Positions 49,770 to 59,115 of a DNA stretch of 64,000 nucleotides are shown in pieces (within the stretch, counting starts at the first letter, position 1; every line of letters begins with the position of its first letter). The notes under the pieces are model-generated. The model was not told where the DNA came from, searched no databases, and worked only from the letters and a program-made list of their open reading frames with translations. Made by a program: the position numbers and the translations under genes. The stretch comes from Aquimarina sp. Aq107 (lineage in GTDB: Bacteria > Bacteroidota > Bacteroidia > Flavobacteriales > Flavobacteriaceae). Where the stretch lies: the NCBI RefSeq assembly GCF_943733665.1, contig NZ_OX030782.1:3334501-3398500 (forward strand), given 5' to 3'.

Positions 49770-50738
49770 TTAGTCGTTTAAAATTTTTGGTGTACATTTT
49801 TCTATCCTAAATTCTGAATGATTAAAAACAACATCTTTTTCGCGAACTTGTAACTGCACTAATAACCCTTTAGAATTAATAGGTTTATTTTGGTCAAAAA
49901 TAAAATTCCCTATACTATAATAAATCGGTTTTTGTTTATACGACTCTACCGTCTGAATTGTATGAGGATGGTGCCCAATAATACCGTCAGCACCAGCATC
50001 TATTAATAAATAAGCTTGTTGTTTTTGATACGTTAGTGGAACTACAGTATGTTCTGCTCCCCAATGCAACTGAACAATAACTACCGAATTAGGTTCTTTA
50101 CTTTTTAACTCTTTAATCTTATCAGAAATAGTATCAAAAGAATCTTCGCATACACAGGGTTTGTTTTCTAAAAAAGTCCAATTTTCTGATGGAACTTGAA
50201 GAGAAGAAAACACATAAACATTCCTAGGAGTAGTAGCGATTAATTGTGGTCTACAGGCTTTTTCCGTATTCTCTCCATACCCCAAGGCGATCAAACCATT
50301 GTTTATTATATTTTTATTAGTATCCACGAGACCGTTTCTACCTTGATCCATCGCATGATTATTAGCCATATTAAGATGTGTTATTCCATGATCTTTTAAT
50401 GACTTTAACCAAGATGGTTCTGCTCTAAAAATAAATTTTTTATTAATCGGTTCCTCTATCTCGGTAGCCGGGCATTCTAAGTTTGCTATAACAATAGCAT
50501 TTTTTTGAAAAACTGAATCTATGGATGAGTGAAATAGGCTATTCATCCCCAAATGTTCAATACGATTCCGTACACCTCTATCCAACAATAAATCCCCAAC
50601 AAAAACAATACTAATTTCATCAGTTTTTCCTCTACCTGTATTACAAGAAGAGGCTACTATTAAAAAGGTTATTAAATAAAAAACAAACGCACCTAATCGA
50701 TATTGAGGCATCAAGTAATATCTAAATTCTGTTAACAT
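49770..50738 (-). CDS. CapA-family lipoprotein (metallophosphatase-like)
   Basis: Lipoprotein of 322 residues with the CapA/PgsA fold, a calcineurin-like metallophosphatase variant. The lipobox reads TFLIVASSCNTG. Motifs: VFVGDLLLDRG (Asp), NLECPATE (Asn-x-Glu), MANNHAMDQGRNGL (Asn-His), LHWGAEH and GADGIIGHHPHT with metal His. The ATG at 50738 overlaps the stop of the preceding gene (ATGTTAA), suggesting coupling; an internal ATG (50711) would give a shorter signal peptide. Members are named for poly-gamma-glutamate synthesis, but no pgs genes are here, so another polymer or envelope role is likely. Confidence 0.82.
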   Translation of the reverse strand: MLTEFRYYLMPQYRLGAFVFYLITFLIVASSCNTGRGKTDEISIVFVGDLLLDRGVRNRIEHLGMNSLFHSSIDSVFQKNAIVIANLECPATEIEEPINKKFIFRAEPSWLKSLKDHGITHLNMANNHAMDQGRNGLVDTNKNIINNGLIALGYGENTEKACRPQLIATTPRNVYVFSSLQVPSENWTFLENKPCVCEDSFDTISDKIKELKSKEPNSVVIVQLHWGAEHTVVPLTYQKQQAYLLIDAGADGIIGHHPHTIQTVESYKQKPIYYSIGNFIFDQNKPINSKGLLVQLQVREKDVVFNHSEFRIEKCTPKILND

Positions 50739-53203
50739 CCGGAACTGTAGAATATTTTTTCATTCGTTTTAGGAACTGGTATTGGTACAATAATATCTTT
50801 CATCCAAATTGGTATTCCGGTTGCTTCATTATTTTCTAGCATTTCTTGCCATTCTTCGTCTGTTAAACGATTACCCATTGGTAAATGAAATTCATGATAT
50901 CCAAACACTGCACCTTTAGTTATGTATAAATACCCTTCAATTTCTACTACTGCATATATATCATTTACATTACCTGTTGCAACATGTAAGATTCCTTTAT
51001 CTGGATTGTTATCACCGTTAGCTGTATAGATATCTGCCACAACAGCCACAGATTTATCCGCTCCTTTTACGTTATGCCAGCCATCGAGATATTGATCTTT
51101 TTGCTTAACTAAATCCAACGTTAACCATTCGAATGTACTCCCAATTATTTCTATCTGGCCATATTCTTGCACAGACAATTTCTTTCCTTCAAGCTCTTTT
51201 TGACTAGCTGATAACAAAAACTCTGCATTTTCTCTTAGACCTGTTGTAATTCTGGAAATATTAGAATTCAATAGTTTATTTCTTTCTAAAACAGATTTGG
51301 TAAGATCTATTAATTCGATTACCGTATTCCAATATCCAATATTAGGTTCTACATACCCAACCGTATATGGACTAGGCACTTCTTCTCCAGATCCACACTC
51401 AGCTGCCATAGGTTGTTCTGCATAAAGAATAGAATCATGTTTAAGTTCTGCCCAAGATGCTAATGATGCATTTAAGTTTTTCTTATCCCACTCTGTTGTC
51501 TGCATAAAGTACGGATAACTATCATTAGGTTTTTGCAATTCTAACAAACTTTGTATCCATTTGTTATACAAGGTCTTATCCCAATCTAAATCATTCATTT
51601 CTTGCTGCATATTAGAAAGCAATTCAGGATAATCATTCCATTTCTCACCTTCTTTCAATTCATTCAGCAATAAATTTTCGGCAGATTCACTCCCAAAAGC
51701 AGCCATGACATCTAGACCTTGAGGATAAGGGCGTTTAGAAACTTTACTTTTTAAATCTACTAAATTCTGAAGAACATCATTATCTGATAAATATCGTTGC
51801 GGAATAAAATTAATTTTAACTTTACAACTTCCACCACCTGATCTTATTTTATCCTTAATATCTGCCATTTTTTTCACTTCCTCCTTCATGCCTTCAATAA
51901 CAGTCGTATTTTGCAAAATTTCTTCTATAGACAGCTCTTCCTTTTCAATTAAATCTACTAAATCCAAAAAAGACACATTATCTGGTTGACCTATTATAAA
52001 ATTAATAGGTTCCATTATTGCTTTGTATTTCTGTAATGTTTCTTTCTTAAAATTTGGACTATTCCCTAAAACAGAAGCATTAACCAAAGCTCTTTTAAAT
52101 TGTAAATCATTATTGAGGCAAAAAGGTGCAGATTGCAGCCACATCATAGCACTAAAATATCGTTTTAACGTTTCTGTACGAGTGTAATGTCCTCTCGGTT
52201 TAAATAAGCTATAAGGAAAATTAACTTCTTCAAATTCTAAAAATTTAGAAGTACTATCCTCTGCTCCTTTAATTGAAACTAATTCATTTTCATAGTGTTG
52301 TTCATACCCCAAAGGCACTTCTATTTTTTTGTTAGTTAAAACAGTATAGGCTATAGCATAATAGGTATGATTAAATTTTGCTATTTCCTTTATTGATTCA
52401 ATAGGTGTAGTTTTTACAATCTCTTGCATATCCTTTATCATAGACTCACAAATCTGTGATAGTATAGGAATAAATTGTTCTTCTTCTATTTGTCTAAGTA
52501 TGTAACCAAAATACATATGAAACAATTGCATATACATATCGGTAGTTACAAAATTTGGGAACTCAGCATAATCATTTTGTTCATACAAATGAAATAACTG
52601 AATATTATTATTAGGAACTATAGCAAACCCATTCTGACTTAACATACTCATTAATTCGGGTGCTGGATCATTTAATTGAAAAAGGTTTACAACATTGTTC
52701 ACGTTCGCCAATTGTCTATTACCTTTTTTTACTAAATTCTTTAATTTTAATTCTTCTTCTCTCTTCTTTAATTTCTCAATAAAGACTGTTTCTTGGTCAG
52801 AATACGAAATAGGTGCTATATCCTTTCCTCCTTCTTCTGCCCAATATCGATTTTCCATTCTTTCGTTATACCAACTAGTAGCACCAAAAGTATACCTAAG
52901 ATCCCCTTTCATAAAGCAATACCCTTGTTTAGCAGCAAAACTGTTTCGTAAAATCCTAATTTCATAAAGACTAAACGAAGAAATGTCCATTTCTAAATTA
53001 ATATCCTCTCCCAGCTGTTCTATATCCAGTTTTCCATCAATCAGAACAGGATTCTCTACATTCTCGATAATCTGATCATCCTTTTCAGTTACTTCTACAA
53101 CATCCGGAGAAACTTCAAGTTGTTTTTTTTCTTCGGATTTTTTATCACCTCCGCAAGCTATTAGAAACAAAAAGAAACTAGCAAATAGTATTTGTCTGTT
53201 CAT
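50732..53203 (-). CDS. YARHG/DUF3160 lipoprotein
   Basis: Large exported lipoprotein of 823 residues: lipobox FLFLIACGGDKK, an acidic linker, and a YARHG-type domain at about 70-125 (LYEIRILRNSFAAKQGYCF, SWYNERMENRYW). The remaining about 660 residues match the DUF3160 type, with segments FVTTDMYMQLFHMYFGYIL and RGHYTRTETLKRYFSAMMWL and a PYTVGYVEPNIGYWN stretch. Function unknown. It lies 12 bases after the small lipoprotein gene and overlaps capA, forming a three-gene lipoprotein operon. Confidence 0.82.
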   Translation of the reverse strand: MNRQILFASFFLFLIACGGDKKSEEKKQLEVSPDVVEVTEKDDQIIENVENPVLIDGKLDIEQLGEDINLEMDISSFSLYEIRILRNSFAAKQGYCFMKGDLRYTFGATSWYNERMENRYWAEEGGKDIAPISYSDQETVFIEKLKKREEELKLKNLVKKGNRQLANVNNVVNLFQLNDPAPELMSMLSQNGFAIVPNNNIQLFHLYEQNDYAEFPNFVTTDMYMQLFHMYFGYILRQIEEEQFIPILSQICESMIKDMQEIVKTTPIESIKEIAKFNHTYYAIAYTVLTNKKIEVPLGYEQHYENELVSIKGAEDSTSKFLEFEEVNFPYSLFKPRGHYTRTETLKRYFSAMMWLQSAPFCLNNDLQFKRALVNASVLGNSPNFKKETLQKYKAIMEPINFIIGQPDNVSFLDLVDLIEKEELSIEEILQNTTVIEGMKEEVKKMADIKDKIRSGGGSCKVKINFIPQRYLSDNDVLQNLVDLKSKVSKRPYPQGLDVMAAFGSESAENLLLNELKEGEKWNDYPELLSNMQQEMNDLDWDKTLYNKWIQSLLELQKPNDSYPYFMQTTEWDKKNLNASLASWAELKHDSILYAEQPMAAECGSGEEVPSPYTVGYVEPNIGYWNTVIELIDLTKSVLERNKLLNSNISRITTGLRENAEFLLSASQKELEGKKLSVQEYGQIEIIGSTFEWLTLDLVKQKDQYLDGWHNVKGADKSVAVVADIYTANGDNNPDKGILHVATGNVNDIYAVVEIEGYLYITKGAVFGYHEFHLPMGNRLTDEEWQEMLENNEATGIPIWMKDIIVPIPVPKTNEKIFYSSGC

Positions 53204-53215
53204 AATTCTTTTAAT

Positions 53216-53764
53216 TTATATGTTTTCGTTTTTAAGTATGCGTGTTGCCCTTAGACTATCAATTTCTCTATGGATATATCTTTTGAACTCCAACCCAAAT
53301 CTACGCCATTTATATTCTGCTATTAATACCTTTCCACTCTTTTCTTTTTCAACACTTCTAATAAAACTACCTTCTTTATTTTTTATAAAATTAAAGTCTA
53401 CCAAAGGTTTACCCAACCTGGAACCTAACCATAGTGGACGGACATAACCTTCATAATTTTTAAAAATAAAAAGTCGTTTTCTTTTTATGGAATCAAATCG
53501 AGTTGTTTTAATAACTCCTACTAATATATCATTAGATCCATTTTCATCTACATCTCCAATCATATATTGATACACTGGATATTTTAACTCCCAAGTATCT
53601 ATTAAAGAATCTGATTTGATCTGTATATAAAATAAAGAATCATGTTTTTTGATTAAAGTAATACCACTATCGTATTCAATGGATTCATTTCTAACTTTAC
53701 TAGAACAGCAAAACATAAAAGATATTCCAACTATAGAAAACAGTACTCTGTAAATATTTTTCAT
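53216..53764 (-). CDS. hypothetical lipoprotein with FG-GAP-like motif
   Basis: Exported protein of 182 residues; the signal segment ends in a Cys pair (ISFMFCCSSK), so it is a likely lipoprotein. The middle reads MIGDVDENGSNDILVGVIK, an FG-GAP/VCBS-like calcium-loop repeat, here single. The rest is beta-rich with basic patches (RFDSIKRKRLFIFKN). It is the first gene of the operon with the DUF3160 protein and CapA. No family recognised with confidence. Confidence 0.7.
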   Translation of the reverse strand: MKNIYRVLFSIVGISFMFCCSSKVRNESIEYDSGITLIKKHDSLFYIQIKSDSLIDTWELKYPVYQYMIGDVDENGSNDILVGVIKTTRFDSIKRKRLFIFKNYEGYVRPLWLGSRLGKPLVDFNFIKNKEGSFIRSVEKEKSGKVLIAEYKWRRFGLEFKRYIHREIDSLRATRILKNENI

Positions 53765-53772
53765 TTACTTAA

Positions 53773-54552
53773 TTAATTGTTCTGCGCAACATCTTTCTCC
53801 TTAAAAATTAGGGACATCAAAACATACAACAAGATAACACAAGGTATTGCCATAAACTGAAGTAATACAAACAAAACAATTGTAAGCAATAAGAAAATAT
53901 ATCTGACTTTATTTTCAGCAAACCCCCAAGTTTTAAACTTAAGAGCAAACAGTCCAATTTCGGCATTTAATAAATAACAACTTATCAAAGTTAAACCGAT
54001 CAAAAACCATTGATTTAAAATAACATCTGACATCCATGGATGCGTCTGATATCTGATGATTAATGGTAAACTTAAAATCAATAACGCATTTGCAGGAGTC
54101 GGTAAACCTATAAACGAGGTAGTCTGACGTGTATCGATATTAAATTTAGCCAATCTATATGCAGAAGCTAGTGTTATAAGCAAACCTACTAGTGACAAAT
54201 AATTCAACCCAAAATCACTAAGTATAAAGTCATAAGAAATTACTTGACCAGAACCTTCAGAAACGCCCCGATAGGGGTATCCAAAAATCTTAGCAAGCAT
54301 CTGGAACATCACTATTCCCGGAACTAAACCACTAGTAACCATATCCGCTAGAGAATCCAGCTGCAACCCTAATTCGCTTTGTACTTTCAAAATTCTAGCA
54401 GCAAAGCCATCAAAAAAATCAAAACCAATACCAAGCGCCACAAAAAGTGCTGCTAATTCTAAAGCCCCCTGAACTGCAAAGATGGTTGCAATACATCCAC
54501 AAAGTAGATTAAGTAATGTAATAATATTAGGGATTTGCTTTTTAAGCCACAT
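53773..54552 (-). CDS. pssA: CDP-diacylglycerol--serine O-phosphatidyltransferase
   Basis: Membrane enzyme of 259 residues that makes phosphatidylserine, precursor of phosphatidylethanolamine. The CDP-alcohol phosphotransferase motif DG-x2-AR-x8-G-x3-D-x3-D is present as FDGFAARILKVQSELGLQLD followed by SLADM. About seven hydrophobic segments; the N-terminus IPNIITLLNLLCGCIA is characteristic of PssA. It lies 8 bases before the small lipoprotein gene on the same strand. Confidence 0.93.
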   Translation of the reverse strand: MWLKKQIPNIITLLNLLCGCIATIFAVQGALELAALFVALGIGFDFFDGFAARILKVQSELGLQLDSLADMVTSGLVPGIVMFQMLAKIFGYPYRGVSEGSGQVISYDFILSDFGLNYLSLVGLLITLASAYRLAKFNIDTRQTTSFIGLPTPANALLILSLPLIIRYQTHPWMSDVILNQWFLIGLTLISCYLLNAEIGLFALKFKTWGFAENKVRYIFLLLTIVLFVLLQFMAIPCVILLYVLMSLIFKEKDVAQNN

Positions 54553-54679
54553 ATGATTTGATTTTTGTGTAAAAATAGCAAACTATTTTCGTCTATTAAC
54601 ATAGGCTACACAATATGAAATCACAAATAAAGTTTATCATGTTGAAAAATAGTGAGATATTTGTCAAAAATTGCTTGGA

Positions 54680-55768
54680 TTGAAAAGAATTATAATTGCA
54701 TTACTACTTTTAGTTGTATCGTTTTCTTCGGCACAAACTAGAAAATATTCTAATGAGTTTCTAAATATTGGTGTAGATGCCGGTGCTTTAGGGATGGCGA
54801 ATGCTGTAGTTGCTACATCTGGTGATGTAAACTCGGGATATTGGAATCCTGCAGGACTAATCCATTTAGAAGATAACCAAGTATCATTCATGCACGCAGC
54901 TTATTTTGCAAATATTGCAAATTATGACTATTTAGCTTTTGCGATGCCTTTAGATGAAAAAAGTGCTATTGCACTTTCCTTAATTCGTTTTGGAGTAGAT
55001 GATATTTTAGATACAACCAGTCTTGTAGATGCTGATGGTAATATTGATTATACTAGGATCAATTTATTCTCTGCTGCAGATTATGCTTTTACATTTTCTT
55101 ATTCTAGAAAATTACCTATAGAAGGGTTGAGTTATGGAGCGAATGCTAAGGTAATACGAAGGGTTATTGGAGATTTTGCCTCTTCTTGGGGATTTGGTTT
55201 TGACGCAGCATTACAATATCAAAGGAACAAATGGCAATTTGGAATTATGGTACGTGATATCACTACAACTTTTAATGCTTGGAATGTAGAAGATTTTGCT
55301 ATTGGTGATCTAAACGGAGATGGTATTCCTGATGAAGATCAAATACCTCAAATTAGAGATCAAGAATTACCGGAAACAACAGAAATTACTATTCCCAAAT
55401 TGCAATTTGGAGCTGCAAGAAAATTTGACATAGGCAAAAAATTCGGTTTAAACACTGAATTGGATATGAATGTACGTTTTGCAGAGACTAACGATATCAT
55501 TTCCTCATCTGCAATTAGTATTACCCCGGCTTTTGGTTTTGAATTAGATTATTCTAAAATAGTATACCTGAGAGGAGGCGTTGGTAATTTTCAAAATATT
55601 GAACAATTTGATGGTTCTGACAACGTAGGATTCCAACCAAATTTTGGTATTGGTTTTCAATATAAAGGAATACAAGTAGATTATGCATTAACAGACATAG
55701 GAGATCAAAGTGCCGCTATTTATTCTAATGTATTTTCTATAAAAGTAGACTGGAGTATTTTTAGATAA
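54680..55768 (+). CDS. PorV/PorQ-family outer-membrane protein
   Basis: Outer-membrane barrel protein of about 363 residues (FadL-like fold), with signal peptide MKRIIIALLLLVVSFSSAQ. The start is a TTG at 54680; another TTG (54671) would add three residues, and no ATG fits. The mature N-terminus SNEFLNIGVDAGALGMANAV with GYWNPAGLIHL is the PorV/PorQ (UPF0164) signature. In T9SS organisms PorV carries cargo to the attachment complex; this paralogue may do so or may be a related protein of unknown role. A calcium-loop-like DLNGDGIPDEDQ occurs near residue 210. Confidence 0.82.
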   Translation: MKRIIIALLLLVVSFSSAQTRKYSNEFLNIGVDAGALGMANAVVATSGDVNSGYWNPAGLIHLEDNQVSFMHAAYFANIANYDYLAFAMPLDEKSAIALSLIRFGVDDILDTTSLVDADGNIDYTRINLFSAADYAFTFSYSRKLPIEGLSYGANAKVIRRVIGDFASSWGFGFDAALQYQRNKWQFGIMVRDITTTFNAWNVEDFAIGDLNGDGIPDEDQIPQIRDQELPETTEITIPKLQFGAARKFDIGKKFGLNTELDMNVRFAETNDIISSSAISITPAFGFELDYSKIVYLRGGVGNFQNIEQFDGSDNVGFQPNFGIGFQYKGIQVDYALTDIGDQSAAIYSNVFSIKVDWSIFR

Positions 55769-55819
55769 CAATATCACATATTCAATCATAACATTTTTTT
55801 AGCTTTGACTTAAAGTTTT

Positions 55820-55846
55820 GTAACGAAATAAGATTAATTTCGTTAC
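55820..55846. promoter_or_regulatory. inverted repeat upstream of lnt
   Basis: GTAACGAAAT / ATTTCGTTAC, perfect 10-bp arms with a 7-base spacer, 18 bases before the lnt ATG. No U tract follows, so an operator or 5' hairpin is more likely than a terminator. Confidence 0.5.
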
Positions 55847-55864
55847 TAAGACAGAACACTCCGT

Positions 55865-57451
55865 ATGAAAAACATTTTACTTGCTATTTTATCTGGTTTA
55901 TTACTTTCTATTGGATGGCCTACCTATGGTTTTCCTTTATTTCTATTTTTTGGCTTTGTCCCTTTATTAATTATAGAATACAAAACACGTAACAATAAAC
56001 GTCATAAAACTCAAGTATTAGGCTTTGCTTTTCTAGCATTCTTTATATGGAATATGATTACCACTTGGTGGATATACAACTCTACTCCTTTCGGTATGTG
56101 GTTTGCAGAAATTGTAAATACATTATTAATGGCATTAGTATTTCTTATCTATCACATTATTGCCAGAAGATCATCATTTACTATTGGTGCAGTCTTCTTA
56201 GTATGCATTTGGATGAGTTTTGAATACCTACACCTGCAATGGCAGTTTTCTTGGCCTTGGCTTAATCTGGGTAACGGATTTGCCAATTTCACTTCTTGGA
56301 TACAATGGTATGAATACACAGGTACTTTCGGAGGGACACTATGGATTTGGGCAGTAAATATTGGGCTATATAAAAGTGTTTTACTTTATATTGAACACAA
56401 AGAAAAGTCTATTTTGTATCGATCCGCGATAAAGAATGGACTTCTTATAATTGTTCCAATTGTAATTTCATTTATAATTCTAAAAACCTATACCGAAGAA
56501 GGTAAGGATGTAGAAGTTATTATACTACAACCAAATATAAATCCTTATACTGAAAAATATAACACTTCAGATGATCGTGTAGGTGCATTATTAAGCTCTC
56601 TTACCGCTAAAGAAATTTCCCAAAAGACAGATTTTATTATAGCTCCAGAAACTGTTTTTGCAGATAATAATAGACTAAAGAATTTTAATAATTCTATTGC
56701 AAGAAAAACAGCAAGTAGTATTATTAATAACTATCCCAATGCTAATTTTCTTTCAGGAATTTCCCTATTAGATGTATTTAGAAGTCCTGCTAAAGTTCGG
56801 CCACAAACAAATGAGCACAAAAGTGGAGTATTCTATGATGATTATAACTCTGCTTTCTTAGTAAGACAAGATGGAACAACAGAAATTTATAATAAAAGTA
56901 AACTGGTAGTTGGAGTAGAAAACTTTCCTTATCAAAGTGTTTTTAAACCATTAGTTGGTGACGCCATGATAGATTTAGGAGGTACTGTTGCCAAAAAAAC
57001 AACACAAGATGATCGAGAAGTTTTCTTTACTAAAGAAGGTCTTGGTGCGGGCCCTATTATATGTTATGAAAGTGTTTATGGCGAGTTTGTTACTGGTTAT
57101 GTGAGAAATGATGCTGATTTTCTTGCGATCATTACCAATGACGCTTGGTGGGGAGTAACACAAGGACATAAACAACATTTGGCCTATGCAAAATTAAGAG
57201 CAATCGAAACTAGAAGAAGTATCGCAAGAAGTGCTAATACAGGTATCTCTGCCATTATAAATCAAAAAGGTGATATTGTATCTTCTTTAGATTATAACGA
57301 ACAAGGAGTTCTAAAAGGAAGTCTTAAAACTAATGAAAAAATCACTTTTTATGCAAAAGCAGGTGATTACCTAGCTAGAGTTGCTATTTTTCTAATGATC
57401 TTTATATTCCTATTTTCAATTACCAGACGAAGACAAAAAATCAATGCTTAG
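55865..57451 (+). CDS. lnt: apolipoprotein N-acyltransferase
   Basis: Inner-membrane enzyme of 528 residues that adds the third acyl chain to lipoproteins. Eight or so hydrophobic segments in the first 210 residues, then a nitrilase-like periplasmic domain with the Glu-Lys-Cys triad: IIAPETVF, YNKSKLVVGVENFPY and GPIICYESVYGEF. A final membrane helix closes the chain. The gene follows a perfect inverted repeat at 55820-55846. It supports the many lipoproteins in this window. Confidence 0.93.
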   Translation: MKNILLAILSGLLLSIGWPTYGFPLFLFFGFVPLLIIEYKTRNNKRHKTQVLGFAFLAFFIWNMITTWWIYNSTPFGMWFAEIVNTLLMALVFLIYHIIARRSSFTIGAVFLVCIWMSFEYLHLQWQFSWPWLNLGNGFANFTSWIQWYEYTGTFGGTLWIWAVNIGLYKSVLLYIEHKEKSILYRSAIKNGLLIIVPIVISFIILKTYTEEGKDVEVIILQPNINPYTEKYNTSDDRVGALLSSLTAKEISQKTDFIIAPETVFADNNRLKNFNNSIARKTASSIINNYPNANFLSGISLLDVFRSPAKVRPQTNEHKSGVFYDDYNSAFLVRQDGTTEIYNKSKLVVGVENFPYQSVFKPLVGDAMIDLGGTVAKKTTQDDREVFFTKEGLGAGPIICYESVYGEFVTGYVRNDADFLAIITNDAWWGVTQGHKQHLAYAKLRAIETRRSIARSANTGISAIINQKGDIVSSLDYNEQGVLKGSLKTNEKITFYAKAGDYLARVAIFLMIFIFLFSITRRRQKINA

Positions 57452-57513
57452 TAAGAGATAGTTTGAGCCTAAAAAAACAGTGAATTGCACTCTATTTAAT
57501 TTATCTAAAACAT

Positions 57514-58962
57514 TTAATAATTAACTCTATATGTTTTATTTCGATTGGTAATAACCGTACAACTTATTCTTAATCTTGTTACTCCTGATATTTGAAGTAC
57601 TGGATCACCAGGTAATCCACCATACTCTACAATATACCCTTGAGCTTGATAAGCTCCGCCTCCTCCTGTAATTGGTAAATCATTCCATGAATTCTGAATA
57701 CCAATAGTATCATCTGTTATATGCGCATAATTTTCTTGACCAGGTATTGCATCGTTAGGATAATCATTAGGCTCATTATTATTCCAAAATGCAAATTCAC
57801 CAGGTGCTACAGCTCCTGTTTCATCTCCATTCCAAAATACTGTTCCAGCTTCTGGTCCAGTTTCCCACCTCCATTCACCTTCTCCCGAACCAAAATTATC
57901 ACTAGCTCCTATCCAACCCGTCCCTGTAATTTGATCTCCAGCAAAAGTAGCCTCAATAGCACTCGTGAGTGTAGCCATATATCCCTGAAGTCCAAAAAAA
58001 GTTCTTAATTCTGCCTCATCTCTGGCATCATCCCATCGTATCCCTAAAGAAGGAATAAACTCATAATAATGACCTGTTTCCGGGAGAAATAAAGGAGATC
58101 CCAAAACTATAGAAAACTCTCTTAAACCATTAACAATAGGAGGTGTAGACGAAAAAACTGTAGCTAAAACAGCTGCCTCAAACTCTGCAAAAGTAGCTGG
58201 ACCAGTTAATGTCAATCTTCCTTCTGTAACATCCCAGCTATCTGTAATATTGGGATGCACACCTGTTAATGTTAATAAATCCGATCCATTTTGGTATCCT
58301 GTAGATACCTGAATCGTAAGTTGTTCTAAATTTACATCATCAGGATCTGTAATAGAAATTGTCTCTGCCACTGGGGTAGAATTTGATCCATTGAGACAAA
58401 AGTGTCTATCTCCCGTTACAACAATCACCGGAGGATCATCTGGAAATATAGCTTCAATTTGTATATTATCGATCTCAGCAATATCGCCAGTACTAGTCCA
58501 AACAGTACTATCTGGATCTAGAAACCTTATTGTTGTATTTGCAGAAATATATGCTGTAATGTCTTCACTAAAAGTTCCTGTTGTGGTGCCAGTAAAACTA
58601 CCTAAAGTATCAAAATTAATACCGTCATCCGACACCTGAATCAATAATTCTTCATTGGATTCTATGTTGTCTGTTTCCCAATCAAAAGATAATGTAGCGA
58701 ATGTTGCTCCTGTTAAATCAGCACTCCTAGAGATAATTTCATTTCCAATTCTAAAGAATCTTAGTTTATTACCAGTAATACGTATAAAACCCGCTGCAGG
58801 ATTATCATCATCATTGTCCTCGTTCCAATCACCGGACCAATTAGAGCTACCGTCATTATTACTATAAGAAACTGTATTAAATTCATCTCTATATATATCC
58901 TGAGCGGATAGAAAATGAATACTTAATAACAATAAGGGAATTACAAGTAGTTTTTCCTTCAT
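57514..58962 (-). CDS. secreted C-type-lectin-like protein
   Basis: Exported protein of about 482 residues, starting at the ATG at 58962 (signal peptide about 1-20, ending IHFLSAQ); the frame is open to a TTG at 58968. Next are a jelly-roll-like domain (about 25-170), a cadherin-like region (about 175-290), and a C-type-lectin-like domain (about 300-450) with GYMATLTSAIEATFAGDQ, GWIGASDN, WNNNEPNDY and SWNDLPI, the last two being the calcium/sugar-binding motifs. It ends with VITNRNKTYRVNY and no sorting domain, although close relatives usually continue into a T9SS tail as I remember them. Probably binds carbohydrate or matrix. Confidence 0.8.
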   Translation of the reverse strand: MKEKLLVIPLLLLSIHFLSAQDIYRDEFNTVSYSNNDGSSNWSGDWNEDNDDDNPAAGFIRITGNKLRFFRIGNEIISRSADLTGATFATLSFDWETDNIESNEELLIQVSDDGINFDTLGSFTGTTTGTFSEDITAYISANTTIRFLDPDSTVWTSTGDIAEIDNIQIEAIFPDDPPVIVVTGDRHFCLNGSNSTPVAETISITDPDDVNLEQLTIQVSTGYQNGSDLLTLTGVHPNITDSWDVTEGRLTLTGPATFAEFEAAVLATVFSSTPPIVNGLREFSIVLGSPLFLPETGHYYEFIPSLGIRWDDARDEAELRTFFGLQGYMATLTSAIEATFAGDQITGTGWIGASDNFGSGEGEWRWETGPEAGTVFWNGDETGAVAPGEFAFWNNNEPNDYPNDAIPGQENYAHITDDTIGIQNSWNDLPITGGGGAYQAQGYIVEYGGLPGDPVLQISGVTRLRISCTVITNRNKTYRVNY

Positions 58963-59086
58963 AGGCAAAGTTATAATCGGACTTAAGGATTGAAAATATA
59001 CAAAAAAAAGAAAAAAGAATATTTAAATTATATTCAAAAGAAATATTATACCTCCAGTAAAACCTTTCATAGAATCTATTTCTATT

Positions 59087-59094
59087 TATCTTTG
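59087..59094 (+). promoter_or_regulatory. putative -7 element of the ABC-F gene
   Basis: TATCTTTG matches TAnnTTTG, 21 bases before the GTG start at 59116. Confidence 0.4.
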
Positions 59095-59115
59095 CGTCAA
59101 TTTTAAAATAAATAA

